Counted from the stretch's first letter, positions 26,293 to 35,593 are shown. The stretch is DNA of 64,000 nucleotides from an uncultured Prevotellaceae bacterium (GCA_900320045.1 ONQT01000002.1:17677-81676); one strand, 5' to 3'. Program-made: numbers and translations. Notes: generated by a model not told the origin, from the letters alone.

Positions 26293-27545
26293 AGTCTTTG
26301 GACTAATTCGTCGATGATGTCTGCTGCGACGGCTTGCTTGCTTTTCTTCTCGTAATCCTTTTGGCCGTCATGCGAGATGATGCTAATCTGGTTCTCGTCC
26401 GACTGGAAGCACGTTCCTTTGTTCTGCAATGAGTTCAGAACGATGAAGTCCAAGTTCTTTTTTTTCAGTTTTTTGTGAGCGTTGGCCTCCTCGTCGTTGG
26501 TCTCTAATGCGAAGCCAACGAGCAACTGGTTCTCTTTCTTCATTTTTCCCAAGGCGGCAGCAATGTCTGGATTGGGTTTCAGGCGGATGATGAGGTCGTC
26601 GCCTTCGCGCTTGATCTTCTTTGTGGCCTGCTGTTCAGGACGGAAGTCGGCCACCGCGGCGCAAAGTATGGCGGCATCCATCTGGGGGAAAACCTCCGTA
26701 GCGGCCTTGTACATCTCATCGCACGACTCGACATCGATGCGATTTACAATTTGACGATTTTCAATTGACAATTGACAATTGACGGGGCCAGCGATAAGCG
26801 TCACCTCAGCACCGCGTCGGGCACACTCCTCAGCGAGGGCGAAGCCCATCTTACCACTGCTATAGTTGCCGATAAAGCGCACGGGGTCAATCTTCTCGTG
26901 TGTCGGTCCGGCCGTGATGAGGATTTTCTTAGAGGTGAGGGGAGAGACCTCGTTACGGCCCTCTCCCAAAGAGAGGGAGCGAGAGACGGGAGAAGTGCCT
27001 TGAGCATCGAAGAAATGATCGAGGTACTCCACAATCTTCTCGGGTTCTTCCATACGACCCTTGCCCTCCAGTCCGGAAGCCAGGAAACCGCTCTGCGGCT
27101 CAATGATGTGGTTGCCGAAACTGCGCAGACTTTCCATGTTCTGCTGCGTCGTGCGGTGCTGGTACATGTCTAGATCCATCGCAGGAGCAATGAAGACGGG
27201 AGCCTTCATCGACAAGTAGGTCGTCACAAGCATGTTGTCAGCCACACCGTGTGCCATCTTGCCCAATGTGGACGCTGTGCAGGGTGCGATGAGCATGGCG
27301 TCGGCCCACAGGCCGAGCTTGACGTGCGAATGCCATGTGCCGTCGCGCTGCGAGAAGAACTCGCAGACAACGGGCTTCTGGGTAAGGGCGGAGAGTGTGA
27401 TGGGGGTGATAAACTCCTTGCCGGCAGGGGTGATAACCACCTGCACCTCGGCACCGGCCTTGACGAGGCCGCGGATGATGAAACAAGCCTTATAGGCTGC
27501 TATCGAACCTGTAATGCCTAAAACGATTTTCTTTCCCTTGAGCAT
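26289..27545 (-). CDS. coaBC: phosphopantothenoylcysteine decarboxylase/synthetase, with repeat-derived insertions
   Basis: Bifunctional coenzyme A enzyme: CoaC decarboxylase half (GITGSIAAYKA flavin site; APAMD.DMY region) and CoaB synthetase half (ITAGPTHEKIDPVRFIGNYSSGKMG). From the ATG at 27545 it has 418 residues. Two extra segments look foreign: the CoaC-CoaB linker (about residues 184-207), encoded by a palindromic repeat at 26940-27000, and a short NCQLSIENRQIVN stretch encoded by CAATTGA repeats. Both keep frame. It is the last gene of the dnaN-exonuclease-coaBC unit. Confidence 0.93.
   Translation of the reverse strand: MLKGKKIVLGITGSIAAYKACFIIRGLVKAGAEVQVVITPAGKEFITPITLSALTQKPVVCEFFSQRDGTWHSHVKLGLWADAMLIAPCTASTLGKMAHGVADNMLVTTYLSMKAPVFIAPAMDLDMYQHRTTQQNMESLRSFGNHIIEPQSGFLASGLEGKGRMEEPEKIVEYLDHFFDAQGTSPVSRSLSLGEGRNEVSPLTSKKILITAGPTHEKIDPVRFIGNYSSGKMGFALAEECARRGAEVTLIAGPVNCQLSIENRQIVNRIDVESCDEMYKAATEVFPQMDAAILCAAVADFRPEQQATKKIKREGDDLIIRLKPNPDIAAALGKMKKENQLLVGFALETNDEEANAHKKLKKKNLDFIVLNSLQNKGTCFQSDENQISIISHDGQKDYEKKSKQAVAADIIDELVQRL
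26762..26782. repeat. CAATTGA x3 tandem repeat inside coaBC
   Basis: Three perfect copies of the 7-base unit CAATTGA, in frame. A similar tract occurs between the exonuclease and dnaN genes near 28424-28436. Confidence 0.85.
26940..27000. repeat. palindromic dispersed-type repeat inside coaBC
   Basis: Centred on a perfect 7-bp stem CCCTCTC / GAGAGGG (26959-26965 and 26971-26977, loop CCAAA). The purine-rich flanks contain further GAGAG copies. It fills the linker between the two enzyme halves. Confidence 0.7.
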
Positions 27546-27589
27546 GTACAATCATTTTTGGAAAAACGCGACTGAACCGCGTTTTACGA

Positions 27590-28417
27590 TCATTTCTGGG
27601 CTTCGCGAAGGCGGATGCGCGTCAGCACCTGCTTGGTGTTGTACGTGAAATCGCCGTTCAGAATCCAACTATAGTAACCTGGGTCGAAGCGCAGTACATC
27701 GGCTACGGGAAGACCCTTGTGCTTGCCGAAGTTGAATACCTCGGTGCGCACACCCTTGACGTCTGCCCATACGATACGACCAGCAAAGTCGACGTTGTCG
27801 TTGGTCTTCGAGAAGTCGGCCAGCACCTGCATGTCGTTAGCCAACACGCGGTCGGTCGGGTCTTCGCCTAATGAGCGTTGGTGTTCCTCGGTGTAGCAGT
27901 CGAGCTCACCCATCAGCACACGGTAGGTTGCCTCCGTATCCTGATCGGCACGATGCGCCTCGAAGTCATCCTCCATGCGGCGCCCGCAGTAGAACTTATA
28001 GGCTGCTGCCAGATTGCGTCGCTCCATCTTGTGGAAGATGGTTTGGGCGTCAATGAGTCGGCACTTGGAGAAGTCGAAGTCAATGCCGGCGCGCAGAAAT
28101 TCCTCGGCCAGCAGGGGCACGTCGAAGTGGTTGCTGTTGAAGCCCGCAATGTCACTGCCCGTAAACACCTCGCAGATCTTAGCTGCCAGCTGCTTGAAGG
28201 TGGGCTTGTCCTTGACGTCGTCATTCGTAATGCCAGTCAACTGTGCCACCTCGTCGGGAATGGGCTTTTCGGGGTTAATGAGCTCGTTGCCGCGCACCTC
28301 GCGACCATCAGGGAACACCTTAATATAGGACAACTGGATGACGCGTTCCTTGACGATGTCAAGGCCCGTCGTCTCCAAGTCGAAAATTACCAGTGGTTTC
28401 TGAAGATTCAGTTTCAT
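27590..28417 (-). CDS. DnaQ-family 3'-5' exonuclease
   Basis: A 275-residue DEDDh exonuclease: motif I DLETTGLD, motif II GFNSNHFDVPLL, motif III with HRADQDTEAT. The C-terminal portion (about 200-270) contains a DUF3820-like GKHKG segment, VFNFGKHKGLPVADV. It sits 17 bases after dnaN, as is usual in Bacteroidota, and may act as proofreading or repair exonuclease. Confidence 0.88.
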   Translation of the reverse strand: MKLNLQKPLVIFDLETTGLDIVKERVIQLSYIKVFPDGREVRGNELINPEKPIPDEVAQLTGITNDDVKDKPTFKQLAAKICEVFTGSDIAGFNSNHFDVPLLAEEFLRAGIDFDFSKCRLIDAQTIFHKMERRNLAAAYKFYCGRRMEDDFEAHRADQDTEATYRVLMGELDCYTEEHQRSLGEDPTDRVLANDMQVLADFSKTNDNVDFAGRIVWADVKGVRTEVFNFGKHKGLPVADVLRFDPGYYSWILNGDFTYNTKQVLTRIRLREAQK

Positions 28418-28434
28418 GAATTTTCAATTGTCAA

Positions 28435-29559
28435 TTAGTCGTTGATCAGCATGGGCATCATCAGCATGAGCACGTCCTGGTTCTCAGGCTGCTCGGAGGG
28501 CAACACGAGACCAGCGCGGCTGGGGTCTGCCAGCTGGATGATGACATCCTGGCAATCGAAGTTGCCCAGAATCTCGATGAATGACGAACCCTTGAAACCG
28601 ATGCTCATGGGTTGACCGCTGTAGTTGCATGACAGGCGCTCGGTAGCAGTCTTCGAGAAGTCGTAGTCCTCGGCGTCTAACTGCAGCGTGCCTCCCTCTA
28701 CGTGGAAGCGGATGAGGTTGCTGGAGTCGTTGGCAAAAGGCTGCACACGACGCAGGGCTGCCAAGAGTGCCAGACGGTCGACGGTGAGCTGGTTGGGGTT
28801 ATTCTGTGGAATGACTGAGTTGTAGTTGGGATAGCGACCCTCGATAAGACGGCAGATGATTTCGCCGTCACCGTAATTGATCTGTGCATTGCGCTCGTCG
28901 AAACGGATAGTGATGTCGCCACCGTCCTTGCCCAATAGGTTCTTCAGCAGCGAAGCGGGCTTTTTGGGCAGGATGAACGATGCAGGCTGCTCGTTGTGGA
29001 TGCTCAGCACCTTGTTGCGTACCAGTTTGTGGCCGTCACTGGCAACGATAGCCAGGCACTCGGGCGTGAGATCGAAGTAAATACCGTTCATCACGGGGCG
29101 CAACTCGTCTTGTGCCGTTGCAAAGAGCGAGCGGTTAATGTTCTCGGCAAGCAGGCTGTTGGAGATGACGATCTCGTTAGCAGCAAAGTTCAGGCCTTGC
29201 GGCTGGGGGAATTCATCGGCGTTCTCAACGGGCAGCGAGAACATACCGTTCTGATAAGAAATCTTGGCGATGTTTGTGGTTGGATCAACATCAAAGGTGA
29301 TGGGCTGCTCTGAAAAACCCTTCACGGCCTCCAAAAGGTCGTGGTTGCCGATGCAGAAACGCATGTCGCCATCGCTCTCGGTAAGGTCGAGCTGGGTTTT
29401 CATGACGTTCTCGCTGTCGGAAGCCGTTAGATACAACACGTTAGCGTGGATGTCAAACAGGAAATCGGCCAGGATAGGCAGTGAATTCTTGCTGTTAATA
29501 ACTCTCGAAAGAGCATTGAGTTTGCTGCTAAGCGCAGTGCTGGAAACTGTAAATCTCAT
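28435..29559 (-). CDS. dnaN: DNA polymerase III beta subunit (sliding clamp)
   Basis: Ring clamp that tethers replicative polymerase to DNA. The conserved N-terminus MRFTVSSTALSSKL fixes the start at 29559, giving 374 residues in three clamp domains; the end LMLMMPMLIND is typical. A consensus promoter lies just upstream on the minus strand. It leads the unit with the exonuclease and coaBC. Confidence 0.96.
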   Translation of the reverse strand: MRFTVSSTALSSKLNALSRVINSKNSLPILADFLFDIHANVLYLTASDSENVMKTQLDLTESDGDMRFCIGNHDLLEAVKGFSEQPITFDVDPTTNIAKISYQNGMFSLPVENADEFPQPQGLNFAANEIVISNSLLAENINRSLFATAQDELRPVMNGIYFDLTPECLAIVASDGHKLVRNKVLSIHNEQPASFILPKKPASLLKNLLGKDGGDITIRFDERNAQINYGDGEIICRLIEGRYPNYNSVIPQNNPNQLTVDRLALLAALRRVQPFANDSSNLIRFHVEGGTLQLDAEDYDFSKTATERLSCNYSGQPMSIGFKGSSFIEILGNFDCQDVIIQLADPSRAGLVLPSEQPENQDVLMLMMPMLIND

Positions 29560-29603
29560 GAGTATTTTTGTTTTTAAATTTGTCCGTATTGCGGTTTTGA
29601 GTA

Positions 29604-29635
29604 CAAAAATACAAAAAGTCTTGCTCAATTGCAAA
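29604..29635 (-). promoter_or_regulatory. promoter of the dnaN unit
   Basis: Minus strand TTTG (29632-29635), 20-base gap, TATTTTTG (29604-29611). Confidence 0.75.
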
Positions 29636-29727
29636 AATATTTTGGGAAAAATGCTCCTTTTTAAATAATTTTCCGTAATTTCGCAGTCTGAAACGAAAAA
29701 ACAACAATAAATAACGTATAAAAGATT

Positions 29728-30147
29728 ATGGATTTAACAGGAAAAATCATTGCCGTGATGCAGCCGCGTAGTGGCGTCTCTCAACGTACAGGAAACTCAT
29801 GGATGACACAAGAGTATGTGATGGAAGTCCCCGGTCAGTATCCCAAGAAGATGGTCTTCAATATCTTTGGCGAGGACCGTATTAAACAGTTTAACATTCA
29901 GATGGGCGAGGACGTAACCGTTTCGTTCGATATTGATGCCCGTGAGTTCAATGGTCGTTGGTATAATGACATTCGTGCCTACAATGTTCAGCGTGGTGTC
30001 GTTGCTCCCGCCGGAGCTCCCGTGGGTGCAGCTCCTGCTGCAGGTTCTCCCTTCCCCCCTCAGGTTGCTCCTCAAGATGCAGCATCTCCGTTCCCTCCTG
30101 CACAGGAACCGGCAGGTGAGGGTAGTGCAGACGATCTGCCCTTCTAA
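29728..30147 (+). CDS. DUF3127 OB-fold protein
   Basis: A 139-residue protein. Residues 1-90 match the DUF3127 pattern (LTGKIIAVMQPRSGVS, W..QEYV.E.PGQYPKKM.FN.FGEDRI), which resembles a single-stranded-DNA-binding OB fold; residues 92-139 are a Pro/Ala-rich tail ending in the acidic DDLPF. The tail is like that of SSB proteins, so nucleic-acid binding is plausible but unproved. It is divergent from dnaN. Confidence 0.75.
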   Translation: MDLTGKIIAVMQPRSGVSQRTGNSWMTQEYVMEVPGQYPKKMVFNIFGEDRIKQFNIQMGEDVTVSFDIDAREFNGRWYNDIRAYNVQRGVVAPAGAPVGAAPAAGSPFPPQVAPQDAASPFPPAQEPAGEGSADDLPF

Positions 30148-30191
30148 GGTGAAGCGTGAATCCTTCACGCGCGTACCTTATTTATATTTAC

Positions 30192-30225
30192 ACAGCCGCA
30201 TCATTTCGACAAATGGTGCGGCTGT
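30192..30225 (+). terminator. strong hairpin after the DUF3127 gene
   Basis: ACAGCCGCATCATTT pairs with AAATGGTGCGGCTGT across a 4-base loop, with one mismatch or wobble. No T-run follows, but position suggests termination. Confidence 0.55.
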
Positions 30226-30301
30226 TGCTGTTGTAATACATTATTTCTGCCCGACGATGTTTTTTTTAGGTGAAAATAATGATTGTTTACGAAAAAATGT
30301 G

Positions 30302-30309
30302 TAACTTTG
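30302..30309 (+). promoter_or_regulatory. -7 element of the SLBB export gene
   Basis: TAACTTTG, 64 bases before the ATG. The -33 box is not clear. Confidence 0.5.
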
Positions 30310-30373
30310 CAGGCGCTATATGGGTTGCAAAGGACTGTTGTGCCCTCTCGTTAGGTGATAATTACATGAAATT

Positions 30374-32830
30374 ATGAAGAGAATATTTTCTATTTTGACG
30401 CTATTTGTGTTGTGTGTTGCCACTGTAAATGCACAAGCAGTAAGTGATGGTGCAGTAGTATCGAATGCAGTGAAGGCAAAACGTTCCGGACAGTCGGAGT
30501 CGCAGATTGCTTCATCGCTGCTCAAACAGGGTGCTACCCCCGATCAGTTGCAGCGTTTGCGTGGCCAGTATGCTAATCAAATTAGTAAGGCAGGTATGGA
30601 TGCTGCCGTTGACAATGGATTGCGTGACGCCATAAACCGACAGCGTACCGATAATTCTGCTAGTGAACAACCTGCTGAGAAATTGGCTGGTGAAGTAACG
30701 CAGGATGAAGAACAAATCCTTAACGCTCAAGAAGAAGATTTGTCGCAAGGGCCTTCCACCAATAAGGGAAATGCTAATGCCTTGAGCAGTGAGGTCTTTG
30801 GCCGCAACATCTTCAATAACCCCAACCTGACTTTTGCACCCAATATGAACATTGCCACCCCCCAGAACTATGTGTTGGGGCCTGGTGATGTACTGGTGGT
30901 CGATATTTACGGCGGTTCTCAGGAAAACTTGAAACTGACCGTAAGCCCGGAAGGCGATGTCTACGTTCCCGAGTTTGGACCTATTCAGGTCAGTGGCCTG
31001 CAAATCGGTGCTGCTCAGAACCGCATTCGCTCACGCTTGGGTAAGTTCTATCAGAGTTCGGACATCCGCATTACATTGGGGCAGACACGTTCCATACAGA
31101 TCAACGTGCTGGGTGAGGTTCGAGTGCCTGGTACTTATACCTTGAGTTCACTATCTACTGTTTACCACGCTCTATATCGTGCAGGTGGTATCAGCGGTCT
31201 TGGAACTCTTCGTAATATCAAGGTTTTCCGTCAGGGCAAACTGCTGACGGTGGTCGATGTCTATGAATTCATTCTAAACGGCCGATTGGCAGGTAATGTA
31301 CGCTTGGAAGATAACGACGTTATTCAGGTAGGCACCTACGATGCTTTGGTCAAGATTTCCGGACATGTGAAACGCCCGATGTTCTATGAACTGCGTAGTA
31401 CGGAGAGCATTTCCACCCTGTTAAAGTATGCCGGTGGATTTGCCAGTGACGCCTTTAAGCAGACTGTCCGCGTGTATCGCAATACGGAGAAAATGAAGAA
31501 CATCTACAATGTAGATGAGTTCGACTTCTCGTCTTTTAAATTGCATGATGGCGACCAGGTGGGTGTGGAGGCTATCTACGACTTGTGGGAAAATATGGTT
31601 CAGATTAATGGTTCTGTAGGCCGTCCGGGTATGTATCAGCTTGGCGAGAAAGTGTATAGCGTAAGGACTTTGGTGGAGCGTGCAGAAGGTCTGACTCCCG
31701 ATGCTATGACCAATCGTGCTGTGTTACGCCGCTTTAAACCCAACCGTACCCAGGAGGTAATCTCCATCAACCTGCAGGGCATTATGGACAGTACGGATGT
31801 TGATATTCCTCTGCAAAATGAGGATGTGCTGTTTATCCCCACCATTCCCGAACACATGAACACACGCACCCTTACCATTCTGGGTGAGGTGGTTTTTCCC
31901 GGAACCTACGAGTATGCTGATAGCATGACGATTGAGAACTTTATTCTTCAGGCAGGAGGCCTCACCGATGCAGCGTCGACTGCTAAAGTAGACGTGTCAC
32001 GCATGTATCACGAGCCAGGCTCAACGAATGCGGGTATGGAACTGAAGAAGACCTTCTCTTTCACTATCGACGATAAGTTCAATTTGTCCAACGACAAGAA
32101 CTTCCTCTTGGAACCGTCAGACATCGTGCAGGTTCGCCGCAGTCCGACATTCCAAGATCCAATTACCGTATCTGTTGATGGTGAGGTGCTGTTCCGTGGC
32201 GAATATACCATGGAACGTAAGAACATGCGTCTGACCGACTTGGTGAAGGCTGCCGGTGGTGTTGTTGAAGGTGCATATATTCGCGGTGCCCGCTTGGAGC
32301 GCCAGATGAGTCGTGATGAGCGCGCCCGAATCATGTCGGTTATCCGTATGGCTCGACAGAGTGGTGGCGATACTAGTGACTCCATCAGTTTGAATAAACT
32401 GGCACTGCGCACAACTTATACCGTTGGTATCTATCTAGATGAGGCTCTGAAGAATCCAGGTTCTACTCAGGATGTGGAGTTGCAGGACGGTGACAAACTG
32501 ACCATTCCCCGTTTCAATCATACCGTACGTATCAGTGGTGACGTTAATACTCCCAATACCGTGGCTTTCGAGGAAGGAAAGGGGTACAAGTATTACATTG
32601 AGCAGTCTGGTGGCTTTGGTGAGCGCGCCAAGAAAAAGAATGCCTATATTGTCTATCAGAACGGAACGATGGCCATGGCCAAAAAGGGAAAGATTGAACC
32701 TGGCTGTGAGATTATCGTACCGACGAAGGTCAAGAAAGACCCGGCTCACGTTCAGCAATGGATTGGTATTGGTACAGGATTGGCGTCAATCGGAACGATG
32801 TTCGCCACCATTGCACACCTTGTTAAGTAA
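30374..32830 (+). CDS. Wza-like SLBB polysaccharide export protein
   Basis: An 818-residue secreted protein. After a signal peptide (1-20) come a helical segment, a Poly_export domain (about 165-240, YVLGPGDVLVVDIYGGSQ), then several SLBB beta-grasp repeats (G...VPGTYTL, G.V.RPGMYQL, G.V.FPGTYEY). It should form a periplasmic or outer-membrane export channel. Unlike E. coli Wza there is no lipobox Cys. Paired with the chain-length protein 21 bases downstream; no glycosyltransferases are nearby. Confidence 0.85.
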   Translation: MKRIFSILTLFVLCVATVNAQAVSDGAVVSNAVKAKRSGQSESQIASSLLKQGATPDQLQRLRGQYANQISKAGMDAAVDNGLRDAINRQRTDNSASEQPAEKLAGEVTQDEEQILNAQEEDLSQGPSTNKGNANALSSEVFGRNIFNNPNLTFAPNMNIATPQNYVLGPGDVLVVDIYGGSQENLKLTVSPEGDVYVPEFGPIQVSGLQIGAAQNRIRSRLGKFYQSSDIRITLGQTRSIQINVLGEVRVPGTYTLSSLSTVYHALYRAGGISGLGTLRNIKVFRQGKLLTVVDVYEFILNGRLAGNVRLEDNDVIQVGTYDALVKISGHVKRPMFYELRSTESISTLLKYAGGFASDAFKQTVRVYRNTEKMKNIYNVDEFDFSSFKLHDGDQVGVEAIYDLWENMVQINGSVGRPGMYQLGEKVYSVRTLVERAEGLTPDAMTNRAVLRRFKPNRTQEVISINLQGIMDSTDVDIPLQNEDVLFIPTIPEHMNTRTLTILGEVVFPGTYEYADSMTIENFILQAGGLTDAASTAKVDVSRMYHEPGSTNAGMELKKTFSFTIDDKFNLSNDKNFLLEPSDIVQVRRSPTFQDPITVSVDGEVLFRGEYTMERKNMRLTDLVKAAGGVVEGAYIRGARLERQMSRDERARIMSVIRMARQSGGDTSDSISLNKLALRTTYTVGIYLDEALKNPGSTQDVELQDGDKLTIPRFNHTVRISGDVNTPNTVAFEEGKGYKYYIEQSGGFGERAKKKNAYIVYQNGTMAMAKKGKIEPGCEIIVPTKVKKDPAHVQQWIGIGTGLASIGTMFATIAHLVK

Positions 32831-32851
32831 TGCATAAAGAATCATAACGTT

Positions 32852-33952
32852 ATGTCAGAAGAGAATAAGAACATCCAGGAAATCGAGGAGCAGGAGTCTT
32901 CCATCGATTTCGGCAAGATATTCAAGGACCTGTTGAAGCACAAGAAGCTTTACTACAAGGTTCTGCCCATTGCTTTCGTCTTGGCGGCCATCTATTCGTT
33001 GGGCCAGCCGAACTACTATAAGTGTGAAGTGATGATGAGTCCTGAGCTCAGCACCCGTCGCAGTACCAACTCGCTGGCATCCTTGGCCAGTTCGATGGGT
33101 ATTAACCTGTCCAGTGGAATGGCAGCAAACTCAGAGGCTCTCTTCCCCACGGTCTATCCTGAGTTGATCAACAGTGTGACGTTCCACACCTCGCTCTTCA
33201 ATATCAAGGTGCATCGTGACAAGGAGAAGAAGGAAATGAGCTTCTACGACTACCTGCTGAAAGAGCAGAAAGCTCCTTGGTGGTCGGAGGCTATCGGCGG
33301 AACGATGAAATTCATCGGAGGCCTGTTTGGTGGCGAGAAGAAGAAAAAGAGCGAGACAGATATCGACCCCTTCCGTTTGACCAAGAAGCAGATGGCTATT
33401 GTCAAGTCCATGCGTAAGCGTATTGTCTGTGACGTGGACAAGAAGACCATGATGATTACCATCACCGTCACCGACCAGGACCCGCTGATTGCCGCAACGA
33501 TGGCTGACTCCGTACAGCAGCGCTTACAGGACTTCATCACGGACTACCGCACGAAGAAGGCCCGCAAGGACTATGAGTATGCCAAGAAAATCTATAACGA
33601 GACCAAGGAGCGTTACGACAAGGCCCGTCACAAGTATGCTTACTTCTCGGATGCTAACCGAAGGGTATTCCTGGAGACGGTTCGCAGTGAGCAGACCAAC
33701 CTGAGCAACGAGCTGAGTATTCAGTATCAGGTATATGCTCAGGCTTCCGCTCAGATGCAGCAGGCTGAGGCCGATGTACAGCGCGAGACACCCGCATTTG
33801 CTATCCTGCAGCCTGCCACCGTTCCGGTACAGAAGGCCGGACCGGCACGCGCCAAGATGTGTCTCATCTTTCTGTTCCTTGCCTTCCTGGGCACATCGGT
33901 GTGGATTCTCTACAAGGAAGACGACTTGAAGCAGCTGCTCGGTATGTCCTAA
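32852..33952 (+). CDS. Wzz/chain-length-determinant family protein
   Basis: A 366-residue inner-membrane protein with a cytoplasmic N-terminus, a first helix (about 37-55), a periplasmic region with long coiled-coil helices (about 220-310) and a second helix near the C-terminus (about 335-355). This is the Wzz/polysaccharide co-polymerase layout without the tyrosine kinase domain. It probably works with the SLBB export protein to set polymer length. Confidence 0.83.
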   Translation: MSEENKNIQEIEEQESSIDFGKIFKDLLKHKKLYYKVLPIAFVLAAIYSLGQPNYYKCEVMMSPELSTRRSTNSLASLASSMGINLSSGMAANSEALFPTVYPELINSVTFHTSLFNIKVHRDKEKKEMSFYDYLLKEQKAPWWSEAIGGTMKFIGGLFGGEKKKKSETDIDPFRLTKKQMAIVKSMRKRIVCDVDKKTMMITITVTDQDPLIAATMADSVQQRLQDFITDYRTKKARKDYEYAKKIYNETKERYDKARHKYAYFSDANRRVFLETVRSEQTNLSNELSIQYQVYAQASAQMQQAEADVQRETPAFAILQPATVPVQKAGPARAKMCLIFLFLAFLGTSVWILYKEDDLKQLLGMS

Positions 33953-34019
33953 ACCGAGGCAGCTGCCCCATAAAGCCAAACGATGATAACTCACAATAAC
34001 AACTTAAAACCAATTAGAT

Positions 34020-35537
34020 ATGCTAACACAACAAGACCTGAAGCAGTTGGCTCAGAAAGGAATCTCTGAGCAGCAGATTGAGACCCAGTTGGGCCAGTTT
34101 AAAACCGGTTTCCCCTTCCTGAAACTGGAAGCCGCCGCAGCCATTGGCCGTGGTATCGTTGCTCCCAATGCTGAAGAGGGGAAGAAGTACGTAGAGGCTT
34201 GGCAGCAATATAAGGCTGCCGGCAAGAAGGTGGTGAAGTTTGTGCCCGCATCGGGTGCTGCCAGCCGCATGTTCAAGGACATGTTTGCCTTTGTCGATGC
34301 TGACTACGATGTGCCTACTACAGATTTCGAGAAGAAATATTTCGACAACATCGAGAAGTTCGCTTTCTATGGCGAGCTGGATGCTGCCTGCAAGAAGAAT
34401 GAGGGTAAGGGCATCAAGGAGCTGATGGCTGCCGGCAATTACAAGGCTGTCGCTGCCAATATGCTGAAAGCCGAGGGACTGAACTACGGTCAGTTGCCTA
34501 AGGGCCTGCTTTTGTTCCATAACTATCCCGAGGGACCTCGCACTCCAATGGAGGAGCATCTGGTCGAGGGTGCGCTGTATGCTGCCAGCAACGGTGAGTC
34601 GCACGTACATTTCACCGTCAGCCATGAGCACATGGAACTCTTCAAGCAGAAGGTGGCTCAGAAAGCCGACCTGTATGCCAAGAAGTACGGCATCAAGTAC
34701 GACATCACTTTCTCCGAGCAGAAGCCCTCTACCGATACCGTTGCCGCTAATCCTGACGGTACACCGTTCCGCAACAGTGACGGCTCCTTGCTGTTCCGTC
34801 CCGGCGGCCACGGCGCGTTGATAGAGAACCTGAACGAGATTGAGGCTGATGTCATCTTCGTCAAGAACATCGATAACGTCGTGCCCGACCGTCTGAAGGC
34901 TGACACCGTAGAGTGGAAGCAGATCATCGCCGGTGTGCTGGTAACGCTGCAGAAGAAAGCTTTCGAATATTTGAACCTGCTGGACAGCGGCAAGTACACC
35001 CACGAGGAGATTGAAGAGATGATTCGCTTCGTGCAGCAAGACCTGTGCTGTCGCAAGGGCGACATCAAGGATTTGGAGGATGCCGATTTGGTTATCTACC
35101 TGCGTAAGAAGCTGAACCGCCCGATGCGCGTCTGCGGTGTTGTGAAGAACGTCGGTGAGCCTGGCGGTGGTCCGTTCCTGACTTACAACCAGGATGGCAC
35201 GGTGTCGCTGCAGATTCTGGAGTCGAGCCAGATAGACAAGTCGAACAAGGAGTATATGGAGATGTTTACCAAGGGTACCCACTTCAATCCCGTCGATTTG
35301 GTCTGCGCCGTTAAGAACTACAAGGGTGAGGCTTTCGACCTGCCTAAGTTTGTTGACCCGACGACAGGCTTTATCTCTCAGAAGTCGAAGAGCGGCAAGG
35401 AGCTGCAGGCATTGGAGTTGCCCGGTTTGTGGAACGGCGCCATGAGCGACTGGAATACCATCTTCGTAGAGGTGCCCCTGTCGACCTTCAACCCAGTTAA
35501 GACCGTTAACGACCTGTTGCGCGAACAGCATCAGTAA
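34020..35537 (+). CDS. DUF4301 family protein
   Basis: A 505-residue, apparently soluble protein recognised by its N-terminus (LTQQDLKQLAQKGISEQQIE) and the PASGAASRMFKDMF segment, which resembles a nucleotidyltransferase-like phosphate loop. Function is not established. It lies 67 bases after the Wzz-like gene and before a terminator at 35551-35593; a sugar-nucleotide role next to glmS and export genes is only a guess. Confidence 0.8.
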   Translation: MLTQQDLKQLAQKGISEQQIETQLGQFKTGFPFLKLEAAAAIGRGIVAPNAEEGKKYVEAWQQYKAAGKKVVKFVPASGAASRMFKDMFAFVDADYDVPTTDFEKKYFDNIEKFAFYGELDAACKKNEGKGIKELMAAGNYKAVAANMLKAEGLNYGQLPKGLLLFHNYPEGPRTPMEEHLVEGALYAASNGESHVHFTVSHEHMELFKQKVAQKADLYAKKYGIKYDITFSEQKPSTDTVAANPDGTPFRNSDGSLLFRPGGHGALIENLNEIEADVIFVKNIDNVVPDRLKADTVEWKQIIAGVLVTLQKKAFEYLNLLDSGKYTHEEIEEMIRFVQQDLCCRKGDIKDLEDADLVIYLRKKLNRPMRVCGVVKNVGEPGGGPFLTYNQDGTVSLQILESSQIDKSNKEYMEMFTKGTHFNPVDLVCAVKNYKGEAFDLPKFVDPTTGFISQKSKSGKELQALELPGLWNGAMSDWNTIFVEVPLSTFNPVKTVNDLLREQHQ

Positions 35538-35550
35538 TTCGTAAATCAAT

Positions 35551-35593
35551 AGAAAGAGCAAAAGAAAATACAAAAATTCTTTTGCTCTTTCTT
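35551..35593 (+). terminator. terminator after the DUF4301 gene, containing the glmS -33 box
   Basis: A 15-bp stem AGAAAGAGCAAAAGA / TCTTTTGCTCTTTCT with a 13-base loop. The TTTG at 35581-35584 in the right arm is the -33 box of glmS. The T-run afterwards is weak. Confidence 0.7.

Noticed and set aside
30374-35537. A capsule biosynthesis locus
   Set aside because: Only the exporter and chain-length genes are present; no glycosyltransferase, wzx or wzy gene is in the window.
34023-35573. A 516-codon open frame opposite the DUF4301 gene
   Set aside because: Same reason; Leu/Val/Gln-rich composition typical of reverse-complement frames and no start signal.
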